Assembly (NCBI RefSeq): GCF_001641635.1 | Contig: NZ_LUUB01000038.1 | Location: forward strand, 51,418 to 115,417 | DNA: 64,000 nt | Direction of reading: 5' to 3' | Source of the DNA: Bradyrhizobium centrolobii | GTDB lineage: Bacteria; Pseudomonadota; Alphaproteobacteria; Rhizobiales; Xanthobacteraceae | Shown here: positions 39,162-48,196 of the stretch, one piece after another | Numbering within the stretch: position 1 is the stretch's first letter | How the letters are laid out: each line of letters opens with the position of its first letter | Translations under genes and position numbers: made by a program | Notes under the pieces: generated by a model | Databases searched by the model: none | What the model saw: only the letters and a program-made list of their open reading frames with translations | Told to the model about the DNA's origin: nothing

Positions 39162-40274
39162 TTATCTGGACGAACGGGCTTTCCGCACGACGCGCAGCCA
39201 GACGATCTCCGTCAGGGCCACCGCAATGAGGCCGAACGCGCCGCCCGTGATCACGTTGGCCACGCGCTCTTCGGCAATGCCGCTCGCGCCGCCGGCGAAG
39301 GAGGCCGCAAGCGCGATGAAGAAGCAACGCAGGCCGAAGGCGACAATGTAGCTGGAGAATGAAATCAGCGTGAGGGTGGCAGCGAGCACCGCGAGCGCAT
39401 AGCCGACCCGGCCGACCGGCAGCGCGACACCTGCGAGGAAGCCGAGCGGGACACCGACGAGCGCCCCGATCGCTCTTTGCTTCAGCTTGCCGGTGGAGGC
39501 GGAGAGGTCGCCGACGACGACGCTTGCGGCCGACCACATCACCCATTGCCCCTGGGCGAGATTCAAAATCTCGACCAGGGCCGCCGCGGCGAACACCGCC
39601 ATGGCGGTTGCGGCGGCGGGCAGGAACCATTCGGGGGAGGGCGGTCCGTAGGAGGACGTCACGGCATTGCCTCGCCGCTGGTCATAAATCTGGACGCCGC
39701 AGACGAGCGCAAGCGCAACCGGCGAGGACGCGATGATGACGCCTGCATGACGCAGGGCCTCCGTAGCGCTCACCCCCTCGCGCACTTCGCAGGCGAGATA
39801 GACGGCCGGGATGAACACCCAATTGCCGAGGGTCCGCAAGTTGTCTCCGTAGCGCGTCACCGCAACGGCAAGGAATCCGGCGAGTGCCGTCAACGCTACG
39901 AACAGCGGCTTGATCGGAGCGGCGAGGAAGAGCGTGCCAAAGGTGAAGAGGATCGCGAGATAGTGCAATGCGACCGCCCTCGGTGCCAGCCGAAGTTTAA
40001 GCGCGGGAATGAGCAGCGAAACCGCGATCAATCCCAGGTTCAAAAGGGCCGGCTCGCGCGTCAGGAAATAGGCGGCCACGATCGGACCGACGACGACCAG
40101 CGCTCGCAGGAGCTCGCCGGTCTTGATTTCGCGGGAGAGCAGGTCTCGCAGCCTTGCAACTATCGGCGGGCTCACAATGCACCAGATCGTCGAAGGAAGC
40201 GCTACGCATAGCACGAAAATGGCCTCAGTACCTTGGCCCGCGTGCGATGGCCGTGCCACAGCTCTCGCTGTCAT
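39162..40274 (-). CDS. FUSC-family inner-membrane protein
   Basis: A 370-residue integral membrane protein with about ten hydrophobic segments in two bundles, as in FUSC/aromatic-acid-exporter-like proteins. The C-terminal half has the FUSC pattern (QWVMWSAASVVVGDLSASTG, LKQRAIGALVGVPLGFLAGV). No large cytoplasmic domain is present, so this is a short version. ATG 40274 is used; the reading frame continues upstream into a palindromic repeat, where it is not genic. The function could be efflux of an aromatic acid or alcohol; no direct evidence. Confidence 0.75.
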   Translation of the reverse strand: MTARAVARPSHAGQGTEAIFVLCVALPSTIWCIVSPPIVARLRDLLSREIKTGELLRALVVVGPIVAAYFLTREPALLNLGLIAVSLLIPALKLRLAPRAVALHYLAILFTFGTLFLAAPIKPLFVALTALAGFLAVAVTRYGDNLRTLGNWVFIPAVYLACEVREGVSATEALRHAGVIIASSPVALALVCGVQIYDQRRGNAVTSSYGPPSPEWFLPAAATAMAVFAAAALVEILNLAQGQWVMWSAASVVVGDLSASTGKLKQRAIGALVGVPLGFLAGVALPVGRVGYALAVLAATLTLISFSSYIVAFGLRCFFIALAASFAGGASGIAEERVANVITGGAFGLIAVALTEIVWLRVVRKARSSR

Positions 40275-40414
40275 CGCCCGGCTCGACTGGGCGATCCAGT
40301 ATTCCAGAGACGGTGAATGATACGGAGAAGCCGCGGCGTACTGGATGCCCCGCTTTCGCACGACAGCGGAGAACGAGGCGCCGAACCAGTCGATGTGGTT
40401 GCGCCCAGCCACAT

Positions 40415-40528
40415 CCGCCGTCATTCCGGGATGCGTGCGCAGCACGCAGGCCCGGAATCCATCAGGCCGCATGTTCTGCGGGGAGATGGATTCCGGGTTC
40501 GCCCTTCGGAGCCCCGGAATGACGGCGG
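40415..40528. repeat. Nested perfect palindrome, REP-like intergenic element
   Basis: Outer arms of 16 bp (40415-40430 CCGCCGTCATTCCGGG; 40513-40528) and inner arms of 13 bp (40451-40463 CCCGGAATCCATC; 40485-40497), all perfect complements. The CATTCCGGG/CCCGGAATG core is a motif I recall as widespread between genes in Bradyrhizobium. It fills the gap 40275-40534. Confidence 0.75.
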
Positions 40529-40534
40529 TAAATC

Positions 40535-41461
40535 TCACCGCTGGATGATCTGCTTCCAGACGTCGCCGAGGATCGCAGGCTCCCGTGGCGGCAGATAGGT
40601 GAGGCCGGCCTGCTTGCCGAGCTCGGCGATCCTGCCTTCGGCGGCAAGCTCGCCGAGCGCCTTGTTGACTTCGGTGATCAAGGCAGGGTCGCTCGCAAGC
40701 CCGACATAGCCGCGATTGGCGCCGATCGGATAGTAGTAGCCGGAGGCGGTGATCGCCGTATCGGGATGGACGGCGCGATGGGCGTCGAAGCGGCCGAGGT
40801 CGATCAGCGTCGCATCATAGACGCCGCGGTCGAGTGCGCCGAGCAGGTCGTCGCGGCCGGGAACGAGATGCGTGATGTTATCGATCAGGCGGCCCTTGTC
40901 GAAGGTCATCAGGATGGCGTCGCCGAGCGAGCCGCTCTCGATCGCGAGACGAAGGCCTGCAAGATCGCCGATGTCGCCGATCCTGCGCTCGCGCGCCTTC
41001 GGCCCGAGCACCACAGTCATCGGCGAATAGACGTAAGGCCGGCTCGGCGCGAGGACGCCGAGCGCGACACGGCGGCGCCGGTCCTCGCGCGTGGCGCCGT
41101 CGAAGTCGGGAAGCCGCGCGGTCTTCATGCCGGGAGCCACCAGCGAATCCGTCGTCAGCGCGTAGCCGCCGACGAGCGAACAGCGGCCGTCGGAGAGCAG
41201 CGCATTGGCCTCGAGCTGCGGGCTCGAATCCTCATCTAATTTGCTCTCGAACCACTGGATCTTCAGCGGTCGTCCCATTCGATCCGCGATCGCCTGCGCC
41301 AGCGTCACGTCGAAGCCGGCGTCCGGCTTGCCGCGGCGATGTGCCGACAGCGGCGGCCGATCCTCGTCGAGACAGATGCGCAAGGGTTCAGCCGCGCAAG
41401 CGGCCGTCGCCAGAACCGCGAAAAGCGCCGCAAGACCGCACGTCACCAGCCGGCGCCTCAT
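40535..41461 (-). CDS. xoxJ: XoxJ-like quinoprotein-associated periplasmic binding protein
   Basis: A 308-residue exported protein of the family-3 binding-protein fold. Signal peptide ends TAACAA|EPLRICLDEDRPPLSAH; the line GFDVTLAQAIADRMGRPLKIQWFES is the XoxJ/MoxJ-type lobe-I pattern, with SLVGGYALTTDSL and PMTVVLGPKARER after it. The ATG overlaps the cytochrome stop (ATGA) in the operon PQQ dehydrogenase-cytochrome c-this gene, the classic MxaF/G/J or XoxF/G/J order. XoxJ proteins are thought to help activate or assemble the dehydrogenase rather than import solutes (family knowledge). Confidence 0.8.
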   Translation of the reverse strand: MRRRLVTCGLAALFAVLATAACAAEPLRICLDEDRPPLSAHRRGKPDAGFDVTLAQAIADRMGRPLKIQWFESKLDEDSSPQLEANALLSDGRCSLVGGYALTTDSLVAPGMKTARLPDFDGATREDRRRRVALGVLAPSRPYVYSPMTVVLGPKARERRIGDIGDLAGLRLAIESGSLGDAILMTFDKGRLIDNITHLVPGRDDLLGALDRGVYDATLIDLGRFDAHRAVHPDTAITASGYYYPIGANRGYVGLASDPALITEVNKALGELAAEGRIAELGKQAGLTYLPPREPAILGDVWKQIIQR

Positions 41462-41814
41462 TGCCGTCTCCGGCTCGAGATGAACGCCCAGAGGTCCGTG
41501 ATGTCATCGTCATTGAGGATGTCACCCCAGGGCGGCATCTTGTTGTTCTTGCCGTTCTTCACCGTGGTGACGAAACGTGTCCTGTCGTCGGGGAAGGCGC
41601 GCAGGTCCGGGGTGATGGTGCCGGAGTTCATAAGATTGGGGCCGTGGCAGTGCGAGCATTTCTCGGCATAGGTCGACTTGCCGTGGTCGATCTGCGCCTG
41701 AACCGGATTACCGGATGAATCGTCCGCGGCACGGACGGTCGCCACAAGCGCGACCGTGAGCGCCGTGACGGCGGCGAGGATCGCCGCCGTCTTATGAGAT
41801 ACCTCTCTCAGCAC
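41458..41814 (-). CDS. Small c-type cytochrome of the second quinoprotein operon
   Basis: A 118-residue monohaem cytochrome with an N-terminal signal peptide (KTAAILAAVTALTVALVATVRAA), haem site C53-S-H-C56-H57 (GKSTYAEKCSHCHGPN) and axial Met in NKMPPWGDILND: the class I short cytochrome (c-551/c-553 like). Start GTG 41814; no ATG fits and the real start is uncertain by a few codons. It begins 14 bp after the PQQ dehydrogenase stop (41828) and overlaps the xoxJ-like start. Probable electron acceptor of that enzyme. Confidence 0.8.
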   Translation of the reverse strand: MLREVSHKTAAILAAVTALTVALVATVRAADDSSGNPVQAQIDHGKSTYAEKCSHCHGPNLMNSGTITPDLRAFPDDRTRFVTTVKNGKNNKMPPWGDILNDDDITDLWAFISSRRRQ

Positions 41815-41827
41815 GTGTCGCCTGTGG

Positions 41828-43492
41828 TTACTGCTTGACCGCAAAAACCCAGAGCGAGCCGCCGGGCGGCACCTTGGCGAGCCGTTCGTCACCGGAGAAC
41901 AGCGAGTAGACGCCGCCATAGCCGCTGGTGACGGCGATGTACTGCACGCCGTCCTGCTGCCAGGTGACGGGCTGTCCCTCGATGCCCGAGCCGGTCTGGA
42001 ACTGCCAGAGCTTCTTGCCGGTGTCGGCGTCGAAGGCTTCGAACTCGCCGGTCAGCGTGCCCGTGAACACGACGCCGCCCGCCGTCGACAAGACACCGGA
42101 GAAACGCGGGATGTCGCTCGGCGCTTCCCACTTCGCCTTGCCGGTCAAGGGATCGATCGCCTTGAGATGGCCGCGCGGTCCGTCACCGAATTCCCAGGGA
42201 TCGGTGAGGTCCATGCCGAGATACCATTCACCCTGCTTGAAGGTGACGGGCTCGGTCTTGTACCTGCCGCCGAAGGCGAGCGTGTTGGCGTAGGCAAGTC
42301 CGGTCTGCGGATTGAACGCCATCGGCTCCCAGTTCTTGCCGCCGAGGATCGACGGATAGACGATGACCTTCTTGCCCTCGCGTGCGTCCTTCGCAACATC
42401 AGTCTCGATCGGCCGGCCCGACTTCATGTCGATGCCGGTGGCCCAGTTCACCTTCACGTAAGGGTTGGCCGCGAGCAGCTTGCCGTTGGTGCGGTCGAGC
42501 ACGTAGAAGAAGCCGTTGCGGTTGGCGTCCATCAGGACCTTGGTCGGCTTGCCCTCGACGTTCATGTCGGCGAGCACCATCTCGGCGACCGAGTCGTAGT
42601 CGAACGGATTGTTCGGCGAGAACTGGTAGTGCCACTTGATCTTGCCGGTCTTGGGATCCATCGCCAGCACCGAGCAGGTGTAGAGGTTGTCGCCGGGACG
42701 CACCGCCGAATTGAACGGTCCGGGATTGCCGATGCCCCAATAGACCGTGTTCAGCTCCGGATCATAGGAGCCGGTGATCCAGGTCGAGCCGCCGCCCAGC
42801 TTCCAGGTGTCGCCCTTCCAGGTGTCGCCGCCGGGCTCGTCCGGCGAGGGGATCGAATGGGTGCGCCAGAGATGCTTGCCGGTTGCAGGATCCCAGCCAT
42901 CGATGAAGCCGCGCGTGCCGAACTCGGCGCCGGACATGCCGGTGACGACGACGCCGTCGGCGACCAGCGGCGCGACCGTCATCGAATAGCCTTCCTTGAC
43001 GTCGGCGGCCTTCTGCCGCCAGAGCTCCTTGCCGTCCTTGGCATCGAGCGCAATCACGTTGGCATCGAGCGTGGTGCGGAACACCTTGCCGTCGTAGAGC
43101 GCAGCGCCGCGGTTGATGATGCCGCAGCAGACGATGCGCGGCGTCTCGGCGGGATATTCGATCTTGCTCTTCCAGATCTGCTTGCCGGTCTTGGCGTCGA
43201 CCGCCATGGTCGCGTTGTGCGACGTCACGTAGATCACGCCCTGGTACACCAGCGGCTGCGATTCCTCGCTGCGATCGTCGTTGAAGCTGTAGTTCCAGAC
43301 CGGGACGAGGTTCTTGACGGTGTCTTTGTTGATCTGATTCAGCGTCGAAAAGCGCTGGAGATTGTAGCCCATCCCGTAGTTGAGAACATTCGATGTATCA
43401 GTCGCCCCTTTGACCAGTTGCTCGGTGGTCTGTGCGTTCGCACACGTTGATGCAAGCATGACGAGGCTCGCGGCCATCGCAAAGCATTTCAT
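41828..43492 (-). CDS. PQQ-dependent dehydrogenase, lanthanide-type metal site (third quinoprotein)
   Basis: A 554-residue periplasmic quinoprotein. Signal peptide MKCFAMAASLVMLASTCANA|Q. Vicinal disulfide C122-C123 (IVCCGIINRGAA); ligands Glu in GMSGAEFGTRG and Asn in GIGNPGPFNS; catalytic D298 and lanthanide-type D300 in NPFDYDSVAEMVL, where the usual preceding Trp is Phe. ATG 43492 has GGGAGGAACGG upstream; a longer frame upstream is non-homologous. Shorter than XoxF at its C-terminus and without the Gly/Ala-rich insert, so probably a different clade. Operon with a cytochrome c and xoxJ-like gene. The substrate may be methanol or a larger alcohol. Confidence 0.9.
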   Translation of the reverse strand: MKCFAMAASLVMLASTCANAQTTEQLVKGATDTSNVLNYGMGYNLQRFSTLNQINKDTVKNLVPVWNYSFNDDRSEESQPLVYQGVIYVTSHNATMAVDAKTGKQIWKSKIEYPAETPRIVCCGIINRGAALYDGKVFRTTLDANVIALDAKDGKELWRQKAADVKEGYSMTVAPLVADGVVVTGMSGAEFGTRGFIDGWDPATGKHLWRTHSIPSPDEPGGDTWKGDTWKLGGGSTWITGSYDPELNTVYWGIGNPGPFNSAVRPGDNLYTCSVLAMDPKTGKIKWHYQFSPNNPFDYDSVAEMVLADMNVEGKPTKVLMDANRNGFFYVLDRTNGKLLAANPYVKVNWATGIDMKSGRPIETDVAKDAREGKKVIVYPSILGGKNWEPMAFNPQTGLAYANTLAFGGRYKTEPVTFKQGEWYLGMDLTDPWEFGDGPRGHLKAIDPLTGKAKWEAPSDIPRFSGVLSTAGGVVFTGTLTGEFEAFDADTGKKLWQFQTGSGIEGQPVTWQQDGVQYIAVTSGYGGVYSLFSGDERLAKVPPGGSLWVFAVKQ

Positions 43493-43726
43493 CCGTTCCT
43501 CCCAATATGCGCGCCTTTTGACGCTGCGGGAGCAACACTCTGTCGGAAAGCAAAACGCGTCAACACGAAAAGTCGCAAGTTGTGCGTCGAAGTGTTTGCA
43601 CGCCAGATGCCAGTTACCTTGAGTAAACCTTTCGACAATCGACTCCACTTGTGTTGATGCGCTGGCGCAATTCCACGGCATGACGCGACGCGTGCTGCTT
43701 GTCGCGGTGGCGCACCGTTCGCGCGT

Positions 43727-43978
43727 CTAGTTGGTCAGATGGTTCGAGCACAGAATCGGACGCGGCTTGGTTCCGCGCTTGTCCGGCGGCACATTGCAGT
43801 TGTCGATGCGCTGCTCGTCCGTCCATTTGGGACCGAGCCGTTCCTTGCCAGTCAGGGTTTCAGCCTTGGCAGTCGCAGGCGGCATCGATTTGGGAAGAGC
43901 CCTACTCTGCGCCGCAACGGAAGAGGTGAGGCCAATCGCAACGGCACAGCAAAGTGGAATTGGGGTCGGGATGTTCAT
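43727..43978 (-). CDS. Small secreted two-Cys protein, unknown
   Basis: An 83-residue protein: signal peptide (IPLCCAVAIGLTSSVAAQ), a polar middle, and a compact end with two Cys (WTDEQRIDNCNVPPDKRG, then PRPILCSNHLTN) that could form a disulfide. ATG 43978 has GAGG upstream. Lies between the third quinoprotein operon and lanM. No family recognised; a periplasmic accessory role is possible from location only. Confidence 0.6.
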   Translation of the reverse strand: MNIPTPIPLCCAVAIGLTSSVAAQSRALPKSMPPATAKAETLTGKERLGPKWTDEQRIDNCNVPPDKRGTKPRPILCSNHLTN

Positions 43979-44175
43979 GGGCAGCCTCGCTGGTGCAGCA
44001 TGACAATATCCGCAATAAGGCGATGGTGCGGGCCGACGGTCCACCCGAAATCCGTCAACTTTGCGCATGACCCGGGGTCCGCAGCGAACCCGGGGCTTGA
44101 AACCAGCCCCGGACAATGGACTTATGGTTGTCTCGATCCCGCGCCACGCGGGGATTTTCTCCAAGGGAGGTCTTG

Positions 44176-44568
44176 ATGATATCGCGCCGCTCCATTGCAC
44201 TTGCGTTGACCGGCCTGCTGCTTGGCGGCCCGGCCTGGTCGGCATCCCGCAACGCGGTCAAGATGTTTGATACCGATAATGACGGAACGGTCGATCTTGC
44301 CGAGGCGAAGAAGGCCGCCGCTGCGCTGTTCGCCAAGCTCGATGCCGATCACGACGGCACGCTCGATGCGCGGGAATTGCGCGGACGGTTGACTGCAAAA
44401 GAGCTCGCCGCCGCCGATCCCGATCACGACGGGACGCTCACGCTGGATGAGTATCTCGCGGTGGTGGAACAGCGCTTCAAGGCAGCAGATCCCGACAATG
44501 ATGGGACGCTGGACGCCAAGGAGTTGAATTCGCGTGCCGGGCGCGCACTGGTGCGGCTGTTGCGATAG
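44176..44568 (+). CDS. lanM: Lanmodulin-like periplasmic lanthanide-binding EF-hand protein
   Basis: A 130-residue exported protein: signal peptide residues 1-23 (GGPAWSA|S) and four EF-hand loops at 32-43 (DTDNDGTVDLAE), 56-67 (DADHDGTLDARE), 81-92 (DPDHDGTLTLDE) and 105-116 (DPDNDGTLDAKE). The loops are separated by 12, 13 and 12 residues, the spacing that sets lanmodulin apart from calmodulin-like proteins. Pro at loop position 2, a lanmodulin hallmark, is present in EF3 and EF4 but is Thr or Ala in EF1 and EF2; EF3 has Thr instead of Asp at position 9. Linkers LRGRLTAKEL, YLAVVEQRFKAA and the end AGRALVRLLR match Methylobacterium LanM as I recall it. RBS AAGGGAGG. It probably buffers lanthanides for the neighbouring XoxF-type enzymes; affinity is unknown. 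Confidence 0.88.
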   Translation: MISRRSIALALTGLLLGGPAWSASRNAVKMFDTDNDGTVDLAEAKKAAAALFAKLDADHDGTLDARELRGRLTAKELAAADPDHDGTLTLDEYLAVVEQRFKAADPDNDGTLDAKELNSRAGRALVRLLR

Positions 44569-44750
44569 ATGCGCGCAGCGCGCGTCGTGGCTTGACCGAG
44601 AGCGAACACCATTTGCCCGAGAGGGAACTATCATCGCTTAAAAGGCTGCATCTCTGTGTTCGGCGTTCGATTACCGGCTTGCGCGGTGCGCGATGCAGCC
44701 CTAGGTTTCGGTCCGCGCGATGTCGCGCTCAATACCTTGGGAGACCCCGA

Positions 44751-44831
44751 ATGGCTTGGAAAGCTCCGAAGATCGTGGAAGTGCCGGTGGGCATGGAAAT
44801 CAACATGTACGCCTGCGCTGCGCGCAAGTAA
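44751..44831 (+). CDS. pqqA: PqqA, PQQ precursor peptide (orphan copy)
   Basis: A 26-residue peptide MAWKAPKIVEVPVGMEINMY then ACAARK. Glu16 and Tyr20 have the E-x3-Y spacing that PqqE/PqqD cross-link to build PQQ. GGGAG lies 8 nt before the ATG, and a strong hairpin ends the transcript directly after it. No pqqBCDE follows: the next gene is a convergent RND transporter. So this is an isolated precursor gene that would need the maturation enzymes from elsewhere in the genome. Its position 182 bp after lanM on the same strand ties PQQ supply to lanthanide enzymes. Confidence 0.9.
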   Translation: MAWKAPKIVEVPVGMEINMYACAARK

Positions 44832-44849
44832 GACCACCTGACGGACCCG

Positions 44850-44885
44850 CCGCGGCTTCAATGGCAAACACCATTGAAGCCGCGG
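44850..44885 (+). terminator. Strong terminator after pqqA
   Basis: Perfect 15-bp stem CCGCGGCTTCAATGG / CCATTGAAGCCGCGG with a 6-nt loop (CAAACA), followed by TGGTGTTT, starting 19 bp after the pqqA stop. Confidence 0.8.
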
Positions 44886-45040
44886 TGGTGTTTATGGCGT
44901 GCGGTGCGCCGGCCCAGTCGTCCTCATCATGTGCGAAGCGTCTTCAAATCATCCGATTGTCTGACGCATTCGAGTCGCGACTCGCGTCCCATCCAGGGTC
45001 GGGCATCGCGCAGTGCCCACCTCCGGACGCCAGGCTTGCG

Positions 45041-48000
45041 TTAGACCGCGACACTTCCGGTCGCGGGCTCAGGCTTCACCTTGAAACTCGCGTAACGAAG
45101 CGCAAGGGTTGGCAGCAGCAGCAGATTGAGGGCCATCGACGTCACGAGGCCCCCCATGATGACGATCGCCATCGGGCCCTCGATTTCTCGCCCCGGCTCC
45201 CCCGCGCCGAGCGCCAGCGGCAACAGGCCCAGGCCCGTCACCAGGGACGTCATCAGGATCGGAATAAGGCGATCGGCTGCACCTTCGATGGCGGTATCGG
45301 GTCCCCACACCCGGCCATCGATGAGAACGAGGTGCTCGTAGTGCGAGATCATCAGGATGGAGTTGCGCAGCGTGATCCCGAACAGGGTCACGAAGCCTAC
45401 CATCGAGCCGAGCGAAAGCACGCCGCCGGTCAGCGCCAGCGCAAACACGCCGCCGACGAATGCGAACGGCAAGTTGATCAGCACCAGCAGCAGGTTTCGC
45501 CAATGGCCGGTCACCATCGCAAGCAGAAGGACAATGCCGGTCCCGGCCAGCAACGAGTTGACGATGAGGTCGCGCCGCGACTGCGCTTGCGCCTCGGCCG
45601 CTCCGGCAAACTCTATATGCGCACCGGGCGGCAGTGTGACCTCGCGCGCCATCTTGCGCTTGGCCGCGGTGACGAAGGATTCGAGATCGCGTCCGCTCAC
45701 ATTTGCCGTTACCGTCTGAACGCGCTGGGCGTTCTGATGCAGGATCTGATAGCGGCCGGAGGTTTCGTAGACGTCGGCGATTTGCTTCAGCAGAATGTAA
45801 GCTCCGCTCGGCGTGCGCACCGGCATATCGCCGATCTGAGTGAGGCGTGCACGATCATGCGCGTCGAGGATAACGATCACATCGAACACCGCATTGCCTT
45901 CATACCCCTGGCCGACGACGTCGCCCTGGTAGGCGGTGCGGATCAGTTCGAGCACTTCGACCGCGTCGAGCCCCCAGCGCTGTAGATCGCTCGGACGAAG
46001 CGTCACATTGACCTGCGGCATCCCCGGCGGGGATCGCTGCTGCACGTCGATCGCGCCCCGGACCTCGTCGAGTTCCCGGGCGGCGTTGCGCGCTGTGCTC
46101 TCGAGTGAATCGAGGTCGGGGCCGTAGATGTTGATGACTACTGCTGCGGTGAAGCCTGAAACGGTTTCCTCCACCCGCTCCGTCAGGTAGGTCTTGCTCG
46201 AGAAGGAAACGCCGGGGAAGTCGGCCAAGGCGGCCCTGATGCGCGCCTCTGCGGCGGATTGCTCCTTGCCGGAGAGCCCAGGCTGCAAGTCGACCTCGAA
46301 CTCGCTGGAATGCGGCCCCACCGTGTCGATGCCGGCCTCGGCGCGGCCCGCGTGCTGCGCCACACTGCGTACGCCGGGAATCTGCTCGAGTGCATCCGTG
46401 ATCAGCTTGCCGATACGCAGCGATTCGTCGAGCGACGTGCCGGGAATCGCGGAGACGTGCAGGATCAGATGGCCTTCGCGGAGATCCGGCAGGAATGTCC
46501 CGCCGAAGAACGGCAGCATAGCCGCACCGGCGATCGTCAGAACCACGGCCGCCGTCATCACGAGCTTCGGGAAGCGGCCGATGCGACGCAGCAATGCCTG
46601 GTAGTAGCGGCGGGACCACCGCACCACAGGCGGTTCATGCAGGCGCTGGTGGCCGGCCCTCCCGACGAGCAGCAGCATCGAGAGCGCCGGCGTCACCGTA
46701 AGCGCGACCGCGAGCGAGGCAACCACCGCAAGAATGTAGGCGATGCCGAGCGGACCGAAGAGGCGGCCGGCAATGCCCGAAAGCGCGAGGACCGGGAAGA
46801 ACACCAGCAGCACCGCAAACGTTGCGTAGGCAACAGCAGTACGCACCTCGAGGAAGGCCTCAAGCACAACGCGAGCCTCGACTCTGGGCTTCGATGCCCG
46901 GCGATTTTCGCGCAGTCGGCGCACGACATTCTCGACACCGATCACGGCGTCGTCGACGACTTCGCCGATGGCGATCGCAAGGCCACCCAATGTCATGGTG
47001 TTGAGGGTTTCGCCCATCCATTGCAGGGCGAGCACGGCCGTGATCAACGACAGGGGGATGGCGGTGCAACTGATGATCGAGGTACGCCAGTCGAACAAAA
47101 ACAGGAACAGAACGATGATCACGAGCGCCCCGCCTATCAGCAAGGCGTTCAGAACGTTGTCGGTCGCCGTGTCGATGAAGTTGGCAGGACGAAACAGATC
47201 CGCGTGGAGCCGAATCCCGTCGGCTTCGAGCGCCGGGCGCAGCTCTTGCAGCGCGGCTTCCGCCCGCATGGTGACTTCCCTTGTATTCGCGCCGTATTGC
47301 TGGCTCACCATGAGCATGATGCCGGGCGTGCCGTCGATGAGGGCGGCGCCGATCGGTGGTTCGGGAGCGGTCACCACTGTGGCGACATCGCCGAGTACCA
47401 CGCTGGCGCCGCCCTCGTGCAGAAGCACCGTGCGGGCAAGCTGGTCGGGCGTCAAAGACTGCCCCTGGGTTTGCAACGTGATGCGCTGATTGGCCGTATC
47501 GACGAAGCCGGCGCCCCGTACTCCGGTGGCCTTCCGCGCGGCGGCCAGCACGTCATTCAGGCCGATCCGGAAACGGATCAGATCGTCCGGCCGGACCTGC
47601 ACCTGCAACGATCTGACATCTCTGCCGTAGGTGGACACTTGGGCCACGCCCGGGACGGCCAGGAGACGCCTTGCCACGGTCCAGTCCGCGACCGTGCGCA
47701 AGTCCATCAATGAGCGCTGGTCGGAGGTCAGGCCGACGACGAGCACCGTGCCGGCCAGTGGAGTCAAAGGCGTCATCGACGGCGCCTGCACGCCTTGGGG
47801 CAGCCGCGAGGCAACGACCGCGAGACGCTCGGTCACCAATTGGCGCCCCCGGTAGATATCCTTGCCCGGCTGGAAGATGACGGTCACCACGGAGAGTCCC
47901 TGGATCGATGACGAGCGCAGGCTCTCGACGCCGGCCAGACCGTTGATCGAGGTTTCGATCGGTTGCGTCACGAGAATCTCGACCTGCTCCGGACTGAGGC

Positions 48001-48196
48001 CGGGCGCCTCGGTCTGGATCGTGACCTGTGGCGGCGCGAATTCGGGAAAGACTCCGTATTTGGCTTCGCCAAGCGCAAACAGGCCGTAGCCGAGCAGCGC
48101 GCACGAAACCGCCAGCACGATGCCCCGGAAGCGAATGGCGAAAGATACGAGAGCGACTTGCGGCCCTGACTTGCCTGAGCCAATGCCGTCAGTCAT
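45041..48196 (-). CDS. Heavy-metal efflux RND transporter (CusA/CzcA type)
   Basis: A 1051-residue inner-membrane proton-driven pump with twelve helices and two large periplasmic loops. Family features: PEFAPPQVTIQTEAPGLSPEQVE near the N-terminus, the TM4 charged motif in GLAIAIGEVVDDAVIGVENV, and the TM7-8 repeat architecture. The double acidic VVDDAV motif is the HME-RND variant rather than the drug-efflux one. It starts inside the end of the membrane-fusion gene (8-bp overlap). No outer-membrane factor gene is present. The metal is unknown; Cu/Ag/Co/Zn/Cd are usual for the family. Confidence 0.88.
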   Translation of the reverse strand: MTDGIGSGKSGPQVALVSFAIRFRGIVLAVSCALLGYGLFALGEAKYGVFPEFAPPQVTIQTEAPGLSPEQVEILVTQPIETSINGLAGVESLRSSSIQGLSVVTVIFQPGKDIYRGRQLVTERLAVVASRLPQGVQAPSMTPLTPLAGTVLVVGLTSDQRSLMDLRTVADWTVARRLLAVPGVAQVSTYGRDVRSLQVQVRPDDLIRFRIGLNDVLAAARKATGVRGAGFVDTANQRITLQTQGQSLTPDQLARTVLLHEGGASVVLGDVATVVTAPEPPIGAALIDGTPGIMLMVSQQYGANTREVTMRAEAALQELRPALEADGIRLHADLFRPANFIDTATDNVLNALLIGGALVIIVLFLFLFDWRTSIISCTAIPLSLITAVLALQWMGETLNTMTLGGLAIAIGEVVDDAVIGVENVVRRLRENRRASKPRVEARVVLEAFLEVRTAVAYATFAVLLVFFPVLALSGIAGRLFGPLGIAYILAVVASLAVALTVTPALSMLLLVGRAGHQRLHEPPVVRWSRRYYQALLRRIGRFPKLVMTAAVVLTIAGAAMLPFFGGTFLPDLREGHLILHVSAIPGTSLDESLRIGKLITDALEQIPGVRSVAQHAGRAEAGIDTVGPHSSEFEVDLQPGLSGKEQSAAEARIRAALADFPGVSFSSKTYLTERVEETVSGFTAAVVINIYGPDLDSLESTARNAARELDEVRGAIDVQQRSPPGMPQVNVTLRPSDLQRWGLDAVEVLELIRTAYQGDVVGQGYEGNAVFDVIVILDAHDRARLTQIGDMPVRTPSGAYILLKQIADVYETSGRYQILHQNAQRVQTVTANVSGRDLESFVTAAKRKMAREVTLPPGAHIEFAGAAEAQAQSRRDLIVNSLLAGTGIVLLLAMVTGHWRNLLLVLINLPFAFVGGVFALALTGGVLSLGSMVGFVTLFGITLRNSILMISHYEHLVLIDGRVWGPDTAIEGAADRLIPILMTSLVTGLGLLPLALGAGEPGREIEGPMAIVIMGGLVTSMALNLLLLPTLALRYASFKVKPEPATGSVAV

